33,410 bases of DNA from Rhodospirillaceae bacterium. GTDB lineage: Bacteria; Pseudomonadota; Alphaproteobacteria; Bin65. The stretch is taken from contig VXNK01000045.1 in NCBI GenBank assembly GCA_009840595.1, forward strand, positions 1 to 33,410. The letters are read 5' to 3'. The stretch's first letter is position 1. The number at the start of each line of letters is the position of its first letter. Position numbers and translations under genes: made by a program. Of this stretch, positions 23,343 to 30,896 are shown piece after piece. The notes beneath the pieces were generated by a model. It searched no databases. It was not told the DNA's origin and saw only the letters and a program-made list of their open reading frames with translations.

Positions 23343-24539
23343 TCAGTTCCAGCTTTTCTGCGGGCACTTGTCGCCGAAGCTGTCCGTCTTGAAGGTCACC
23401 ATCTGGTTGACCTCGATCTGCGGCACGCCCTTGGCGTCGAGCGTGACCGAGCGCTTGTACCAGGGCTGGATCAGGAATCCGTTGACATTGTATTTCAGCT
23501 GGCCGCGGACCGAGTTCAGCCCCTGTGCCCGCATGACCTTGACGAGGTTTTTCAGGTTCTTGAAGTTGCCCTTCACGCCGCGCAGGCCGTCGGCGATCTT
23601 GCGCGCGCCGTCATAGGCCTGGAGCGCGAACATGTCCGGCATCCGCTTGTTCTTCGCCATGAAAGCCTTGATGAACTCGGCATTGCGCGGGTTGTCCATG
23701 TTCGGGCCCCAGTGCAGCGTGTGGAACGAGCCCACGGCCGCCTTGCCGATCGGTTTGATCGTGATGTAGTCGACGGCGTAGTTGGTGTAGAGCCTCACCT
23801 GCTGGCCGGCGCCGGACGCCGCCCACTGTTTCATGAAGGCGATGCCCATGCCGCCCGGCACGAAGATGAACAGCGAGTCGGCGCCGCTGGCGCGCACCTT
23901 GCTGATCTCGGCCTGATAGTCGCGCGTACCCAGCTTGAACAGGATCCGGCCGACGACCTTGCCGTCCTTGTAGGTGCGCTGGAAGCCGTTCAGCATGTCC
24001 TTGCCCGCCTGGTAGTTGGGCGCCATCATGAACACCTTCTTCAGGCCTTCCTGGTTCAGCAGTTCGCCCATTGCCTCGGCGGCCTCGTCGTTCTGGAACG
24101 AGCTCGAGATGAAGTAGGGGCTGCAGTTCTTGCCCGCCAGGCCGGACCAGCCGGCGTTGTTGCTCATGAGTATCCGCCTCGCGCGGGTCACCGGACGGGA
24201 CACGGCGGCCAGGATATGCGACCAGATAATTCCGGAAACCATATGGACTCTCTGCGACTTGAGCCATTTGCGCACGGCGCGCAGGCCGACATCCGCCTTG
24301 CGCTGGTCGTCGCCGATAAAAATGTCCGTCGGTACGCCGCCCAGTTTGTCGCCATTTTTCTTCCAGCCTTCGAGTTCGAGGCCGAGCTGCCAGCCGGCGA
24401 GCTGCGACTTGCCGAGAATGGCGGCGCCGCCGGACAGCGTGTTGAGGAAGCCGATGCGGAAATTCTCGGCCTGCGCCGGCGCTGCGAGGCCGGCGGCAAG
24501 GGCCGTCGCCGCGACGGTCCCGATGACAAGTTTTTTCAT
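23343..24539 (-). CDS. ABC transporter substrate-binding protein, branched-chain amino acid type
   Basis: The 398-residue product is a periplasmic Peripla_BP_6 (LivJ-like) protein. The Sec signal is residues 1-24 (ending APAQA). The mature part begins ENFRIGFLNTLSGGAAILGK, the family opening. GIIWSHILAAV, SNNAGWSGLAGKNC, FQNDEAAEAMGELL and MMAPNYQAGKDMLNGF follow the known pattern. No permease or ATPase genes adjoin, so it serves a system elsewhere. GGGAGG precedes the ATG. It is divergent from the Rieske oxygenase gene with a 122-bp shared promoter region, suggesting that it imports an aromatic, betaine or amide-type compound for that enzyme. Confidence 0.93.
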   Translation of the reverse strand: MKKLVIGTVAATALAAGLAAPAQAENFRIGFLNTLSGGAAILGKSQLAGWQLGLELEGWKKNGDKLGGVPTDIFIGDDQRKADVGLRAVRKWLKSQRVHMVSGIIWSHILAAVSRPVTRARRILMSNNAGWSGLAGKNCSPYFISSSFQNDEAAEAMGELLNQEGLKKVFMMAPNYQAGKDMLNGFQRTYKDGKVVGRILFKLGTRDYQAEISKVRASGADSLFIFVPGGMGIAFMKQWAASGAGQQVRLYTNYAVDYITIKPIGKAAVGSFHTLHWGPNMDNPRNAEFIKAFMAKNKRMPDMFALQAYDGARKIADGLRGVKGNFKNLKNLVKVMRAQGLNSVRGQLKYNVNGFLIQPWYKRSVTLDAKGVPQIEVNQMVTFKTDSFGDKCPQKSWN

Positions 24540-24625
24540 GACGTCCCTCCCAAGGGTGCTGACGTTCGACTCCGATTGGCCGTTTTGTCCTGCTCTCGAA
24601 GTGTTGCGGCGGCCAAACCGATACC

Positions 24626-24656
24626 GTTATAGCGTGTTTTTGCGAAAAGCGGTCAA
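24626..24656 (-). promoter_or_regulatory. Candidate sigma-70 promoter of the binding-protein gene
   Basis: On the minus strand TTGACC (24656-24651) is followed after 19 bp by TATAAC (24631-24626), 87 bp before the start codon. The spacer is slightly long. It is the most AT-rich part of the divergent region. Confidence 0.4.
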
Positions 24657-24661
24657 CAAGA

Positions 24662-25867
24662 TTGTCCGATGTTTTTCTGCCACCCTTTCACGATGACCCG
24701 GAATCTTCGAGCAGATCGTTGGAAACAGAAACCCACAAATCGCTGATCCGCCGCGTGTTTTCCCACCTGGATGCCGGCACGACCGACCGTGCGCCGGACA
24801 TCCTGCGCAACCCCGTCGGCATCTACACCGATCCGGGCAGGCTTGAGGCCGAGATGGTCCGCATCCTGCGCCGGAAGACCCTGCTGGCCGGCCTGTCGGG
24901 GCGCCTGCCCGGGCCGGGCAGTTTTCTGGCGGAGGATCTCGCCGGCGTGCCGGTCCTGCTCATGCGCGGCGAGGACGGCGTGGCGCGGGCCTTCCTGAAC
25001 AGCTGCCGCCACCGCGGCACTCGCCTGCTCGACGGCGCGGGCGCCGTCCGCCGCGCCTTCGCCTGCCCCTATCACGGCTGGACCTATGGTGTGGACGGAC
25101 GCCTGACCGGCGTGCCGGACCAGGAGGCCTTCGAAGGCGCGGACCTCGCCGACTGCTCGCTGGCCGCGCTGCCCTGCACCGAGACCGACGGGATGATCTG
25201 GATCCGGCTGTCCGGCGACGCGCCGGCCGATGCGGGCGAGTCGCTGGACGGCCTCGCCGCCGAATTTGCCGGCTACGAATTGGCCGGATACCACCACTAC
25301 GCCAGCCACCGGATGACCCCGGCGATCAACTGGAAGATGGCGCTGGACACCTTCATGGAGCCGTACCATTTCGCCGTGCTGCACAAGGAGACGGTGGCGC
25401 CGATCTTCTTCCCCAATCTCTGCCTCTACGACGAGTTCGGCGAGAGTTTCCGGGAGTACCTGCCGCGCCGCTCGATCGTTGAGATGCGCGGGCGACCGGA
25501 GGCGGAATGGGATGCGGTCTGGCATTCCGCGATCGTCTATTACCTGCCGCCCAACGCGGTCTTCGTCATGCAGCAGGACCATGCCGAAGTATGGCGCATC
25601 TTCCCGCGGGACGGCCGGGTCGACTGGACCGAGGTTCATCTCGACCTGTACATTCCCGAGCCGGCGGAGACCGAAAAGGCCCGCCGCCACTGGGACGCCA
25701 ATCTCGACCTCGCCGTGCGCACCGTCGAGAACGAGGATTTCGCCGCCGCCGAATCGGCCTATGCCGGCTTCGCCAGCGGCCTTGCCGAAGAGGTCGTCTA
25801 CGGCCGTAACGAGCCCGCGCTCCAGGGGCTTCATCGCAGGATCGCGGCGATGATGGCCGGGCAGTGA
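24662..25867 (+). CDS. Rieske non-heme iron oxygenase, alpha subunit
   Basis: The 401-residue product hydroxylates or demethylates a small organic molecule with O2. The Rieske [2Fe-2S] ligands are Cys115-x-His117 (SCRHRG) and Cys135-x-x-His138 (CPYHGW). The catalytic iron is bound by His236 and His241 (MEPYHFAVLH) and probably Asp359 (ENEDF). The residue that bridges the two centres is Glu233, not the Asp of naphthalene dioxygenase. The reductase partner is not encoded nearby. The start is unsure: TTG at 24662 gives the full length, TTG at 24719 would be 19 codons shorter, and neither has a good ribosome site. An acyl-CoA ligase gene follows 82 bp downstream. Confidence 0.88.
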   Translation: MSDVFLPPFHDDPESSSRSLETETHKSLIRRVFSHLDAGTTDRAPDILRNPVGIYTDPGRLEAEMVRILRRKTLLAGLSGRLPGPGSFLAEDLAGVPVLLMRGEDGVARAFLNSCRHRGTRLLDGAGAVRRAFACPYHGWTYGVDGRLTGVPDQEAFEGADLADCSLAALPCTETDGMIWIRLSGDAPADAGESLDGLAAEFAGYELAGYHHYASHRMTPAINWKMALDTFMEPYHFAVLHKETVAPIFFPNLCLYDEFGESFREYLPRRSIVEMRGRPEAEWDAVWHSAIVYYLPPNAVFVMQQDHAEVWRIFPRDGRVDWTEVHLDLYIPEPAETEKARRHWDANLDLAVRTVENEDFAAAESAYAGFASGLAEEVVYGRNEPALQGLHRRIAAMMAGQ

Positions 25868-25949
25868 AGGCCGGATTCCAGGCGCCGGGTTTGCCCCGGC
25901 CGCGGCGTTACGCTTATCTTCGGCCGGTCTCAAGCAAGCCGCTGCCGCC

Positions 25950-27380
25950 ATGACCGAAGACCGCGCTGCCGCCACCCGCCGCGCCTATATGGCAGTCCTC
26001 GAACACTATCGCAGGGACTTCGCCGCACCGGGCTCGGCGGAGTATTGGTCACCGAGCCTGGAGACCGCGTCGCGCGACGAAATCCGGGCGATCCAGAACG
26101 CCAAGCTGGAGAAGCTGTCGCCGTTTCTCTACGAGAACAGCGCCTTCTACCGCCGCCGGTTCGACGACGCCGGCATGATCCCGGACGATATCCGGACGGT
26201 CGACGACCTGCCGAAATGGCGCCCGGTCGACAAGAAGGAGATGGTCGCCGACATGGCGGCCCATCCGCCCTGGGGCACCTACACCACCCATGACGACGCA
26301 ATTTGGAACAGCCGGGGCTGGACGATTTTCCCGACCTCCGGCTCGACCGGCACGCCGCGGGTCTTCCGCTATTCGAAGACCGACCTGGACTACTGGAAAT
26401 GGGCGAACAGCCGGGCGCTGTGGTCGCTCGGCGCCCGGCCGGGCGAAAAGGTGTTCCTGGTCGTCGGCTTCGGCCCCCATGTCTGGGGCTGGGGCGTGCT
26501 GCACGCGCTCGCCCATATGGGCGTGCCCTGCATCCCCGGCGGCGGGCTGACGGCGGAACTGCGCTGTAACTTCATCCTGCGCTACCGGCCGACCATCCTG
26601 GCGACCCTGCCGTCGCAATTGCTGCGCCTCGGCCATGTCATGCGCGACCTGGGCCACGACCCGACGCAGACATCCGTGACGAAGCTCTTCACCGGCGGCG
26701 AACCGGCGGCCGGCATCGCGGCGACGCGCCGGCGGCTGGAAGAGATGTGGGGCGCCGAGGTGGTGGAGTTCTACGGCTGCACCGAGGCTTCGCCCCATTC
26801 CGGCGGCTTCTCCTGCAGCCATCCGGTGCGCGACGACGGCACGGTGCAGACCCATCTGATGGAGGATATCCAGGTCTGGGAGCTGTGCGATCCGGACAAC
26901 GATATGGCGGTTGTGCCGGAGGGCGGGCGCGGCATCACCGTCTGCACTAACATGAACTCGGAAAGCTCCAGCCATCTGCGCTTCGTCGTCGGCGATTATA
27001 CGAGCTTCGACACCGCGCCCTGCGCCTGCGGCCGGACCCATGTCCGCGCGCTCGGCGGCTTCCAGGGCCGGGCCGACGACCTGATCAACCTGCGCGGCGT
27101 CAAGTTCTATCCCAGCGTCGTGGAGGAGGGCGTGCGCGCCGTCAGCGGCGTCGGCGACGAATATATGGTCCGCCTCGACACCACCGCCGAGGGCATCGAC
27201 TTCATGCGCATCGAGGTGGAGCACGCCGACCATGCCGGCCCGGACGGCGTCATCGCCGCCGTGCGCAACGCCGTCACGAGCCGGATCGAGGTGCGCGTCG
27301 AGGTGGATGTGGTGCCGCCCGACACCTTCCCCAAGACCGAGATGAAGGCGAAACGGGTGGAGGACCGGCGGGGGAAGTAG
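25950..27380 (+). CDS. PaaK-like acyl-CoA ligase (AMP-forming)
   Basis: The 476-residue product belongs to the phenylacetate-CoA ligase-like branch of adenylate-forming enzymes, which activate a carboxylic acid with ATP and transfer it to CoA. The ATP motif is FPTSGSTGTPRVFRY, then VEFYGCTEASPHSGGF, RFVVGDYTSFD, a CxC (APCACGRTH) as in PaaK, and GRADDLINLRGVKFYPS. The C-terminal catalytic Lys is in FPKTEMKAKRVED. Length fits PaaK (about 430-480). The substrate is probably an aromatic or related acid. It follows the Rieske gene on the same strand, so the two may act in one pathway. Confidence 0.88.
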   Translation: MTEDRAAATRRAYMAVLEHYRRDFAAPGSAEYWSPSLETASRDEIRAIQNAKLEKLSPFLYENSAFYRRRFDDAGMIPDDIRTVDDLPKWRPVDKKEMVADMAAHPPWGTYTTHDDAIWNSRGWTIFPTSGSTGTPRVFRYSKTDLDYWKWANSRALWSLGARPGEKVFLVVGFGPHVWGWGVLHALAHMGVPCIPGGGLTAELRCNFILRYRPTILATLPSQLLRLGHVMRDLGHDPTQTSVTKLFTGGEPAAGIAATRRRLEEMWGAEVVEFYGCTEASPHSGGFSCSHPVRDDGTVQTHLMEDIQVWELCDPDNDMAVVPEGGRGITVCTNMNSESSSHLRFVVGDYTSFDTAPCACGRTHVRALGGFQGRADDLINLRGVKFYPSVVEEGVRAVSGVGDEYMVRLDTTAEGIDFMRIEVEHADHAGPDGVIAAVRNAVTSRIEVRVEVDVVPPDTFPKTEMKAKRVEDRRGK

Positions 27381-27421
27381 GTCGGCTGCCGGCCCGCCGG
27401 CTCTGTCGATGAAGCGGTCCG

Positions 27422-27450
27422 TTGCAATAAAATAAAGAACCGGCGATAGA
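27422..27450 (+). promoter_or_regulatory. Candidate promoter of the Sel1-protease gene
   Basis: TTGCAA and GATAGA are spaced by 17 bp in an AT-rich window (27422-27450), 38 bp before the start codon. AAGGAGG follows it as a ribosome site. Confidence 0.35.
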
Positions 27451-27488
27451 TTGGCGACCTGCGGCAGCCGGGCGAAGGAGGCGGCGGA

Positions 27489-29423
27489 ATGGCGAGGCGG
27501 GCGTTTCGGTTCATCGCTCCGACGGTTTTGCTTCTGCTGGCCGCGACGCTTGCACTGCCGGCGGCGGCGCAGACCTTCGACGAAGCTCTTGCGGCCGCCA
27601 AGCGCGGCGACTATGCAACCGCCTACCGCGGGTTCCGGCGCCTTGCCGAACAGGGCCATGCCTCCGCTCAGAACAATCTCGGGAACATGTACGCCGAAGG
27701 CCACGGCGTTCAGCAGGATCATGCGGAGGCCGTGAAGTGGTACCGGCGTGCTGCTAAGCAGGGCGAGTCCGACGCTCAGAACAATCTCGGCTATATGTAC
27801 GAAGAGGGTCAGGGCGTTTCGCAGGACTACGTCGAGGCCGCGAAATGGTACGGTCGCGCCGCGGAACAGGGCGATGCCTACGCTCAAATCAATCTTGGGC
27901 GCATGTACGCCAAAGGCTACGGCGTTCGACAGGATTACGCCGAGGCTGCGAAATGGTATCGCCTCGCCGCCGAGCAGGGCCATGCCTCCGCTCAGAACAG
28001 TCTCGGGCGCGTTTACTACAACGGCTGGGGCGTTGCGCAGGATTACGTCGAAGCCGCGAAGTGGTTCCGCCGCGCTGCGGAACAGGGTCTTGCCGCGGGT
28101 CAAGTCGGTCTGGGCTATATGTACGAAAGGGGCCGAGGCGTTCCGCAGGATTATGCGAAGGCCGTGAAGTGGTACCGGAGGGCTGCTAAGCACGGCGAGG
28201 CCTACGCTCAGAACAGTCTTGGGATAATGTACGACAGCGGTCGAGGCGTTCCACAGGACTACGCCGAAGCCGCAAAATGGTACCGCCGCGCCGCCGGACA
28301 GGGCTACGCCTACGCTCAAAATAATCTCGGGAACATGTACGAAGGCGGGAAGGGCATTCCGCGCGACCCGGTTCAGGCGCACAAATGGTTCAACCTTGCC
28401 GCGTCACGGGCTGCGGCGTCGGATAAGAAACTGCGCGAACGGGCGGTAGTGAACCGGGACCGCGTCGCGGCGCAGCTTACAGGGGCCCAACTGGCCCGCG
28501 CGCAACGGCTGGCGCGGGTGTGGCGGCCCCGAACGGGCGCGGCTGATTCAACCCCGCCCGCCGCCGGCGGGGATGACCGCCGCCGGGTCGCTGCGGTGCA
28601 ACGGGCGCTCGCACAGCTCGGCTACGATCCCGGCCCGGCCGACGGAATTGCCGGCCCGAAGACCCGCAACGCGGTGCGGGCGTTTCAGGCGGCGGCTGGG
28701 CTGCCGGTGGACGGCCGCGTCTCCGAAGGGCTGGAGCGGACGGTTCTCGCCGCTCTTCGGCGCGCCGGCCCGGCGCCGCGTCCCGCGCTCGAAAAGACAT
28801 CGACCGGCTCCGGCTTTCGCGTCAGCGCCGGCGGCGACATCCTGACCAACGCTCATGTCGTGGACGGCTGCATCGAGGTGCGGATTCCGCCGCCGGCCGG
28901 CGGCCCTGCCCGCCGGGTTGCGGTCGCCGCGCGCGACCGGGGTGCCGATCTCGCCCTGCTCAAGGGACCGGCAGGCCTGTCCTTCGCCGCCTTCCGCCAG
29001 GGGCGCGGCGTCCGTCCGGGCGCGCGCATCGTCGTGATGGGCTATCCGCTGCGCGGCCTGCTCGCCGCCGACGTGAATGTGAGCACCGGCACGGTCGCTG
29101 CTCTCGCCGGGCCAGGCGACGACCGCCGGCTCATCCAGATTACCGCACCGGTCCAGCCCGGCAACAGCGGCGGCCCCGTGCTGGATGCGGCCGGCAACGT
29201 CGTCGGCGCGGTCGTGGCGAAGCTCAACGCCCTCAAGGTCGCCCGCGCGACCGGCGACATCCCCCAGAACGTCAATTTCGCTGTGAGCGCGGGAGCGGCG
29301 CGCGCCTTCCTCGATTCCAAAGGGGTGGCCTATACCACCGCGCCATCGGCCGCCGCCCGGTCCGCCGAAGACGTGGCGGATGCCGCGCGCAAATTCACCG
29401 TTTTGGTCGAGTGCTGGAAGTGA
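27489..29423 (+). CDS. Secreted Sel1-repeat / peptidoglycan-binding / trypsin-like protease fusion
   Basis: The 644-residue product has a Sec signal (1-28, ending PAAAQT). Seven near-perfect 36-residue Sel1 repeats follow (residues 42-293, each like EAAKWYRRAAEQG...GVPQD), with an eighth partial one. A peptidoglycan-binding_1-like domain is at about 361-421 (VQRALAQLGYDPGPADGIAG). The C-terminal trypsin-like protease has His456 (TNAHVVDGC), Asp487 (GADLALL) and Ser560 (QPGNSGGPV), a complete triad. Sel1 solenoids bind proteins. It is thus likely a periplasmic, wall-associated protease that uses the repeats to select partners. AGGAGG lies 7 bp before the ATG. It converges on the AbrB gene. Confidence 0.92.
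   Translation: MARRAFRFIAPTVLLLLAATLALPAAAQTFDEALAAAKRGDYATAYRGFRRLAEQGHASAQNNLGNMYAEGHGVQQDHAEAVKWYRRAAKQGESDAQNNLGYMYEEGQGVSQDYVEAAKWYGRAAEQGDAYAQINLGRMYAKGYGVRQDYAEAAKWYRLAAEQGHASAQNSLGRVYYNGWGVAQDYVEAAKWFRRAAEQGLAAGQVGLGYMYERGRGVPQDYAKAVKWYRRAAKHGEAYAQNSLGIMYDSGRGVPQDYAEAAKWYRRAAGQGYAYAQNNLGNMYEGGKGIPRDPVQAHKWFNLAASRAAASDKKLRERAVVNRDRVAAQLTGAQLARAQRLARVWRPRTGAADSTPPAAGGDDRRRVAAVQRALAQLGYDPGPADGIAGPKTRNAVRAFQAAAGLPVDGRVSEGLERTVLAALRRAGPAPRPALEKTSTGSGFRVSAGGDILTNAHVVDGCIEVRIPPPAGGPARRVAVAARDRGADLALLKGPAGLSFAAFRQGRGVRPGARIVVMGYPLRGLLAADVNVSTGTVAALAGPGDDRRLIQITAPVQPGNSGGPVLDAAGNVVGAVVAKLNALKVARATGDIPQNVNFAVSAGAARAFLDSKGVAYTTAPSAAARSAEDVADAARKFTVLVECWK
27612..28367 (+). repeat. Seven 108-bp tandem coding repeats (Sel1)
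   Basis: The Sel1 repeats are also visible as DNA. Words such as GACTACGCCGAAGCCGCAAA and GCTCAGAACAATCTCGG recur every 108 bp. This can drive copy-number change by recombination. Confidence 0.85.
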
Positions 29424-29451
29424 CGCGCGGCGACCGGTTCCGCGGCGGCGA

Positions 29452-29730
29452 TCACCCGGTCGGAGAAACCCGCGCCGCACCTTCGGCGATGGCGCGTTCC
29501 ATGTCTTCGAGCGAGGCTGGCGGGCCGCCGTATTTCAGCGCCCCGAACAGCCGGGCGACCGGGCGGATCGGCAGGAGCCGGACTTCGTTATTTTCCAGGA
29601 TGAAATAGCGGACCCGGTCCCCGGGCTCTATGCCGAGCGCCTCTCGAACGGACTTGGGCAAAGTCGTTCGTCCGCTAGAATCGATTGCCGATTCGATGCA
29701 ACTTTCGTCAATGCTGGCGCGGTTCGTCAC
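29452..29730 (-). CDS. AbrB/MazE-domain DNA-binding protein
   Basis: The 92-residue product contains a SpoVT-AbrB swapped-hairpin domain (about residues 13-55: AIDSSGRTTLPKSVREALGI, GDRVRYFILENNEVRLLPI), followed by a helical tail (ASLEDMERAIAEG). Such proteins are antitoxins or small regulators. The GTG at 29730 overlaps the VOC-gene stop in a GTGA, so it is preferred over ATGs eight codons upstream. No toxin gene follows; it converges with the Sel1 gene only 28 bp away. It may therefore regulate the VOC gene it is coupled to, or be an orphan antitoxin. Confidence 0.82.
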   Translation of the reverse strand: MTNRASIDESCIESAIDSSGRTTLPKSVREALGIEPGDRVRYFILENNEVRLLPIRPVARLFGALKYGGPPASLEDMERAIAEGAARVSPTG

Positions 29731-30266
29731 CGCGCCGCCTTCCATTCCTGCCACTTCGCCAGGTTGGCGCGGGCTTCCGCGGCTTCCTGCGCCAGCACGG
29801 CGCGTTCTTTTTCGTTCTCGGCGGCGAATTCCAGAACGTAGCCGTTCGGGTCGCTGAAATAGATCGAGCTGCAGATGCCGTGGTCGATCGGGCCTTTGAC
29901 CGCTATGCCGTTATCGCGCAGCCGGGTCTTCCACGCCGCAAGGTCCTCGTGACCGTTCACCCGCATGGCGAGATGCAGGTCAAAGCCCCATTTCTGGGCA
30001 AAGGTGGTCTCGTCAGCCGGCGTATCCGGCAGTTCGAAGAAGGCGATATAGTTCGGTTCGTCCGCCTTGTGGCTGCCGATATCGAAGAAGATGTGCAGGT
30101 ATTTGAGCGGATTGCCGGTCGACGGCTCTTCCTCGATTTCCAGCGCCAGGGTCATCGGGAAGCCCAGCTTGTCCTCGTAGAAGGCGCGGGTCTCCTCGGC
30201 GTCGCGGCAGCGGTAGGCGGTATGGTGAACGCCGAAGACCGGCGGGCTGGCGTCTGCTGTCGTCAT
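29727..30266 (-). CDS. VOC-family (glyoxalase/bleomycin-resistance/dioxygenase) protein
   Basis: The 179-residue product is a vicinal-oxygen-chelate fold protein with two paired beta-alpha-beta-beta-beta modules. Metal ligands can be proposed as His15 (VHHTAYRC), His98 (DLHLAMRV) and Glu146 (YVLEFAAE). The segment IYFSDPNGYVLEFA is the usual VOC closing motif. It could be a lyase, an isomerase or a ring-cleavage enzyme; the sequence alone does not decide. AGGGAG precedes the ATG. It is translationally coupled to a downstream AbrB-domain gene. Confidence 0.87.
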   Translation of the reverse strand: MTTADASPPVFGVHHTAYRCRDAEETRAFYEDKLGFPMTLALEIEEEPSTGNPLKYLHIFFDIGSHKADEPNYIAFFELPDTPADETTFAQKWGFDLHLAMRVNGHEDLAAWKTRLRDNGIAVKGPIDHGICSSIYFSDPNGYVLEFAAENEKERAVLAQEAAEARANLAKWQEWKAAR

Positions 30267-30367
30267 CGTTTCGCTCCCTTTACAGCGCCATCATCGCCGT
30301 GCCGTCCCGCAATGTAAACCGGACGGGCCGGCCGGACGGGCTGGCTTTCGGCAGCGTTGCCGTCCGG

Positions 30368-30748
30368 TCAGGCGCTTTTCCGGACCGGTTCGGAGAGCGT
30401 CGCAATGCCCTCGGGGCGAACCGCCCGGTAGAAGCAGTTGGGGCGGTTCGTGTGGCAGGCCGGGCCGGTCTGCTCGACCAGCAGCAGGATGGTGTCGCCG
30501 TCGCAGTCGTAGCGGAAGTCGATCAGCCGCTGGACGTTGCCGGACGTCTCGCCCTTGCGCCACAGGCTGCGGCGCGAGCGCGACCAGTAGCACACCCGCC
30601 GGGTCGCCAGCGTTTCGCGCACGGCTTCGGCGTTCATCCAGGCCATCATCAGCACCTCGCCGCTGTCGTGCTGCTGCGCGATGCACGGGATCAGCCCGTC
30701 CGCGTTGAACTGCATCTCGGCCAGCGCGCGGTCGATCAAGGAGTCCAC
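30368..30748 (-). CDS. hisI: HisI, phosphoribosyl-AMP cyclohydrolase
   Basis: The 126-residue product opens the adenine ring of phosphoribosyl-AMP in the third step of histidine synthesis. It is a stand-alone HisI without the HisE domain. SRSLWRKGETSGN-type sequence (here SRRSLWRKGETSGN), YDCDGDT (Asp81, Cys82, Asp83 and Asp85, for Mg and Zn) and GPACHTNRPNCFYR (Cys98, Cys105) are all present. The start is GTG with GAGG upstream. It is separate from other his genes and stands between the VOC gene and ftsH on the same strand. Confidence 0.96.
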   Translation of the reverse strand: MDSLIDRALAEMQFNADGLIPCIAQQHDSGEVLMMAWMNAEAVRETLATRRVCYWSRSRRSLWRKGETSGNVQRLIDFRYDCDGDTILLLVEQTGPACHTNRPNCFYRAVRPEGIATLSEPVRKSA

Positions 30749-30868
30749 GGTTGCCTCGCTTCCTGTTGCAGGCGCTGTCGGGAAAGTCTTTTCGCCGTTT
30801 GTAACGCGATCCGGCCGCTTCGGCGGTCGCTCTGCACCCGGCCCGTAATTCGTCGAGAGAACCGAACG

Positions 30869-30892
30869 GCCGGCCTCCGGCAGAAGGCCGGC
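30869..30892 (-). terminator. Hairpin after ftsH
   Basis: GCCGGCCT and AGGCCGGC form perfect 8-bp arms right after the ftsH stop. On the minus strand CGTTCGGTTCTC follows, which is only mildly T-rich, so termination is likely but not certain. Confidence 0.5.
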
Positions 30893-30896
30893 GACA

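Noticed and set aside
26049-28382. A 777-codon minus-strand frame with repeated VLSVGLALL-type segments opposite the ligase and Sel1 genes
   Set aside because: Its repeats are the reverse of the Sel1 DNA repeats. The + strand has the signal peptide, ribosome site and domain motifs, so the antisense frame is a by-product.
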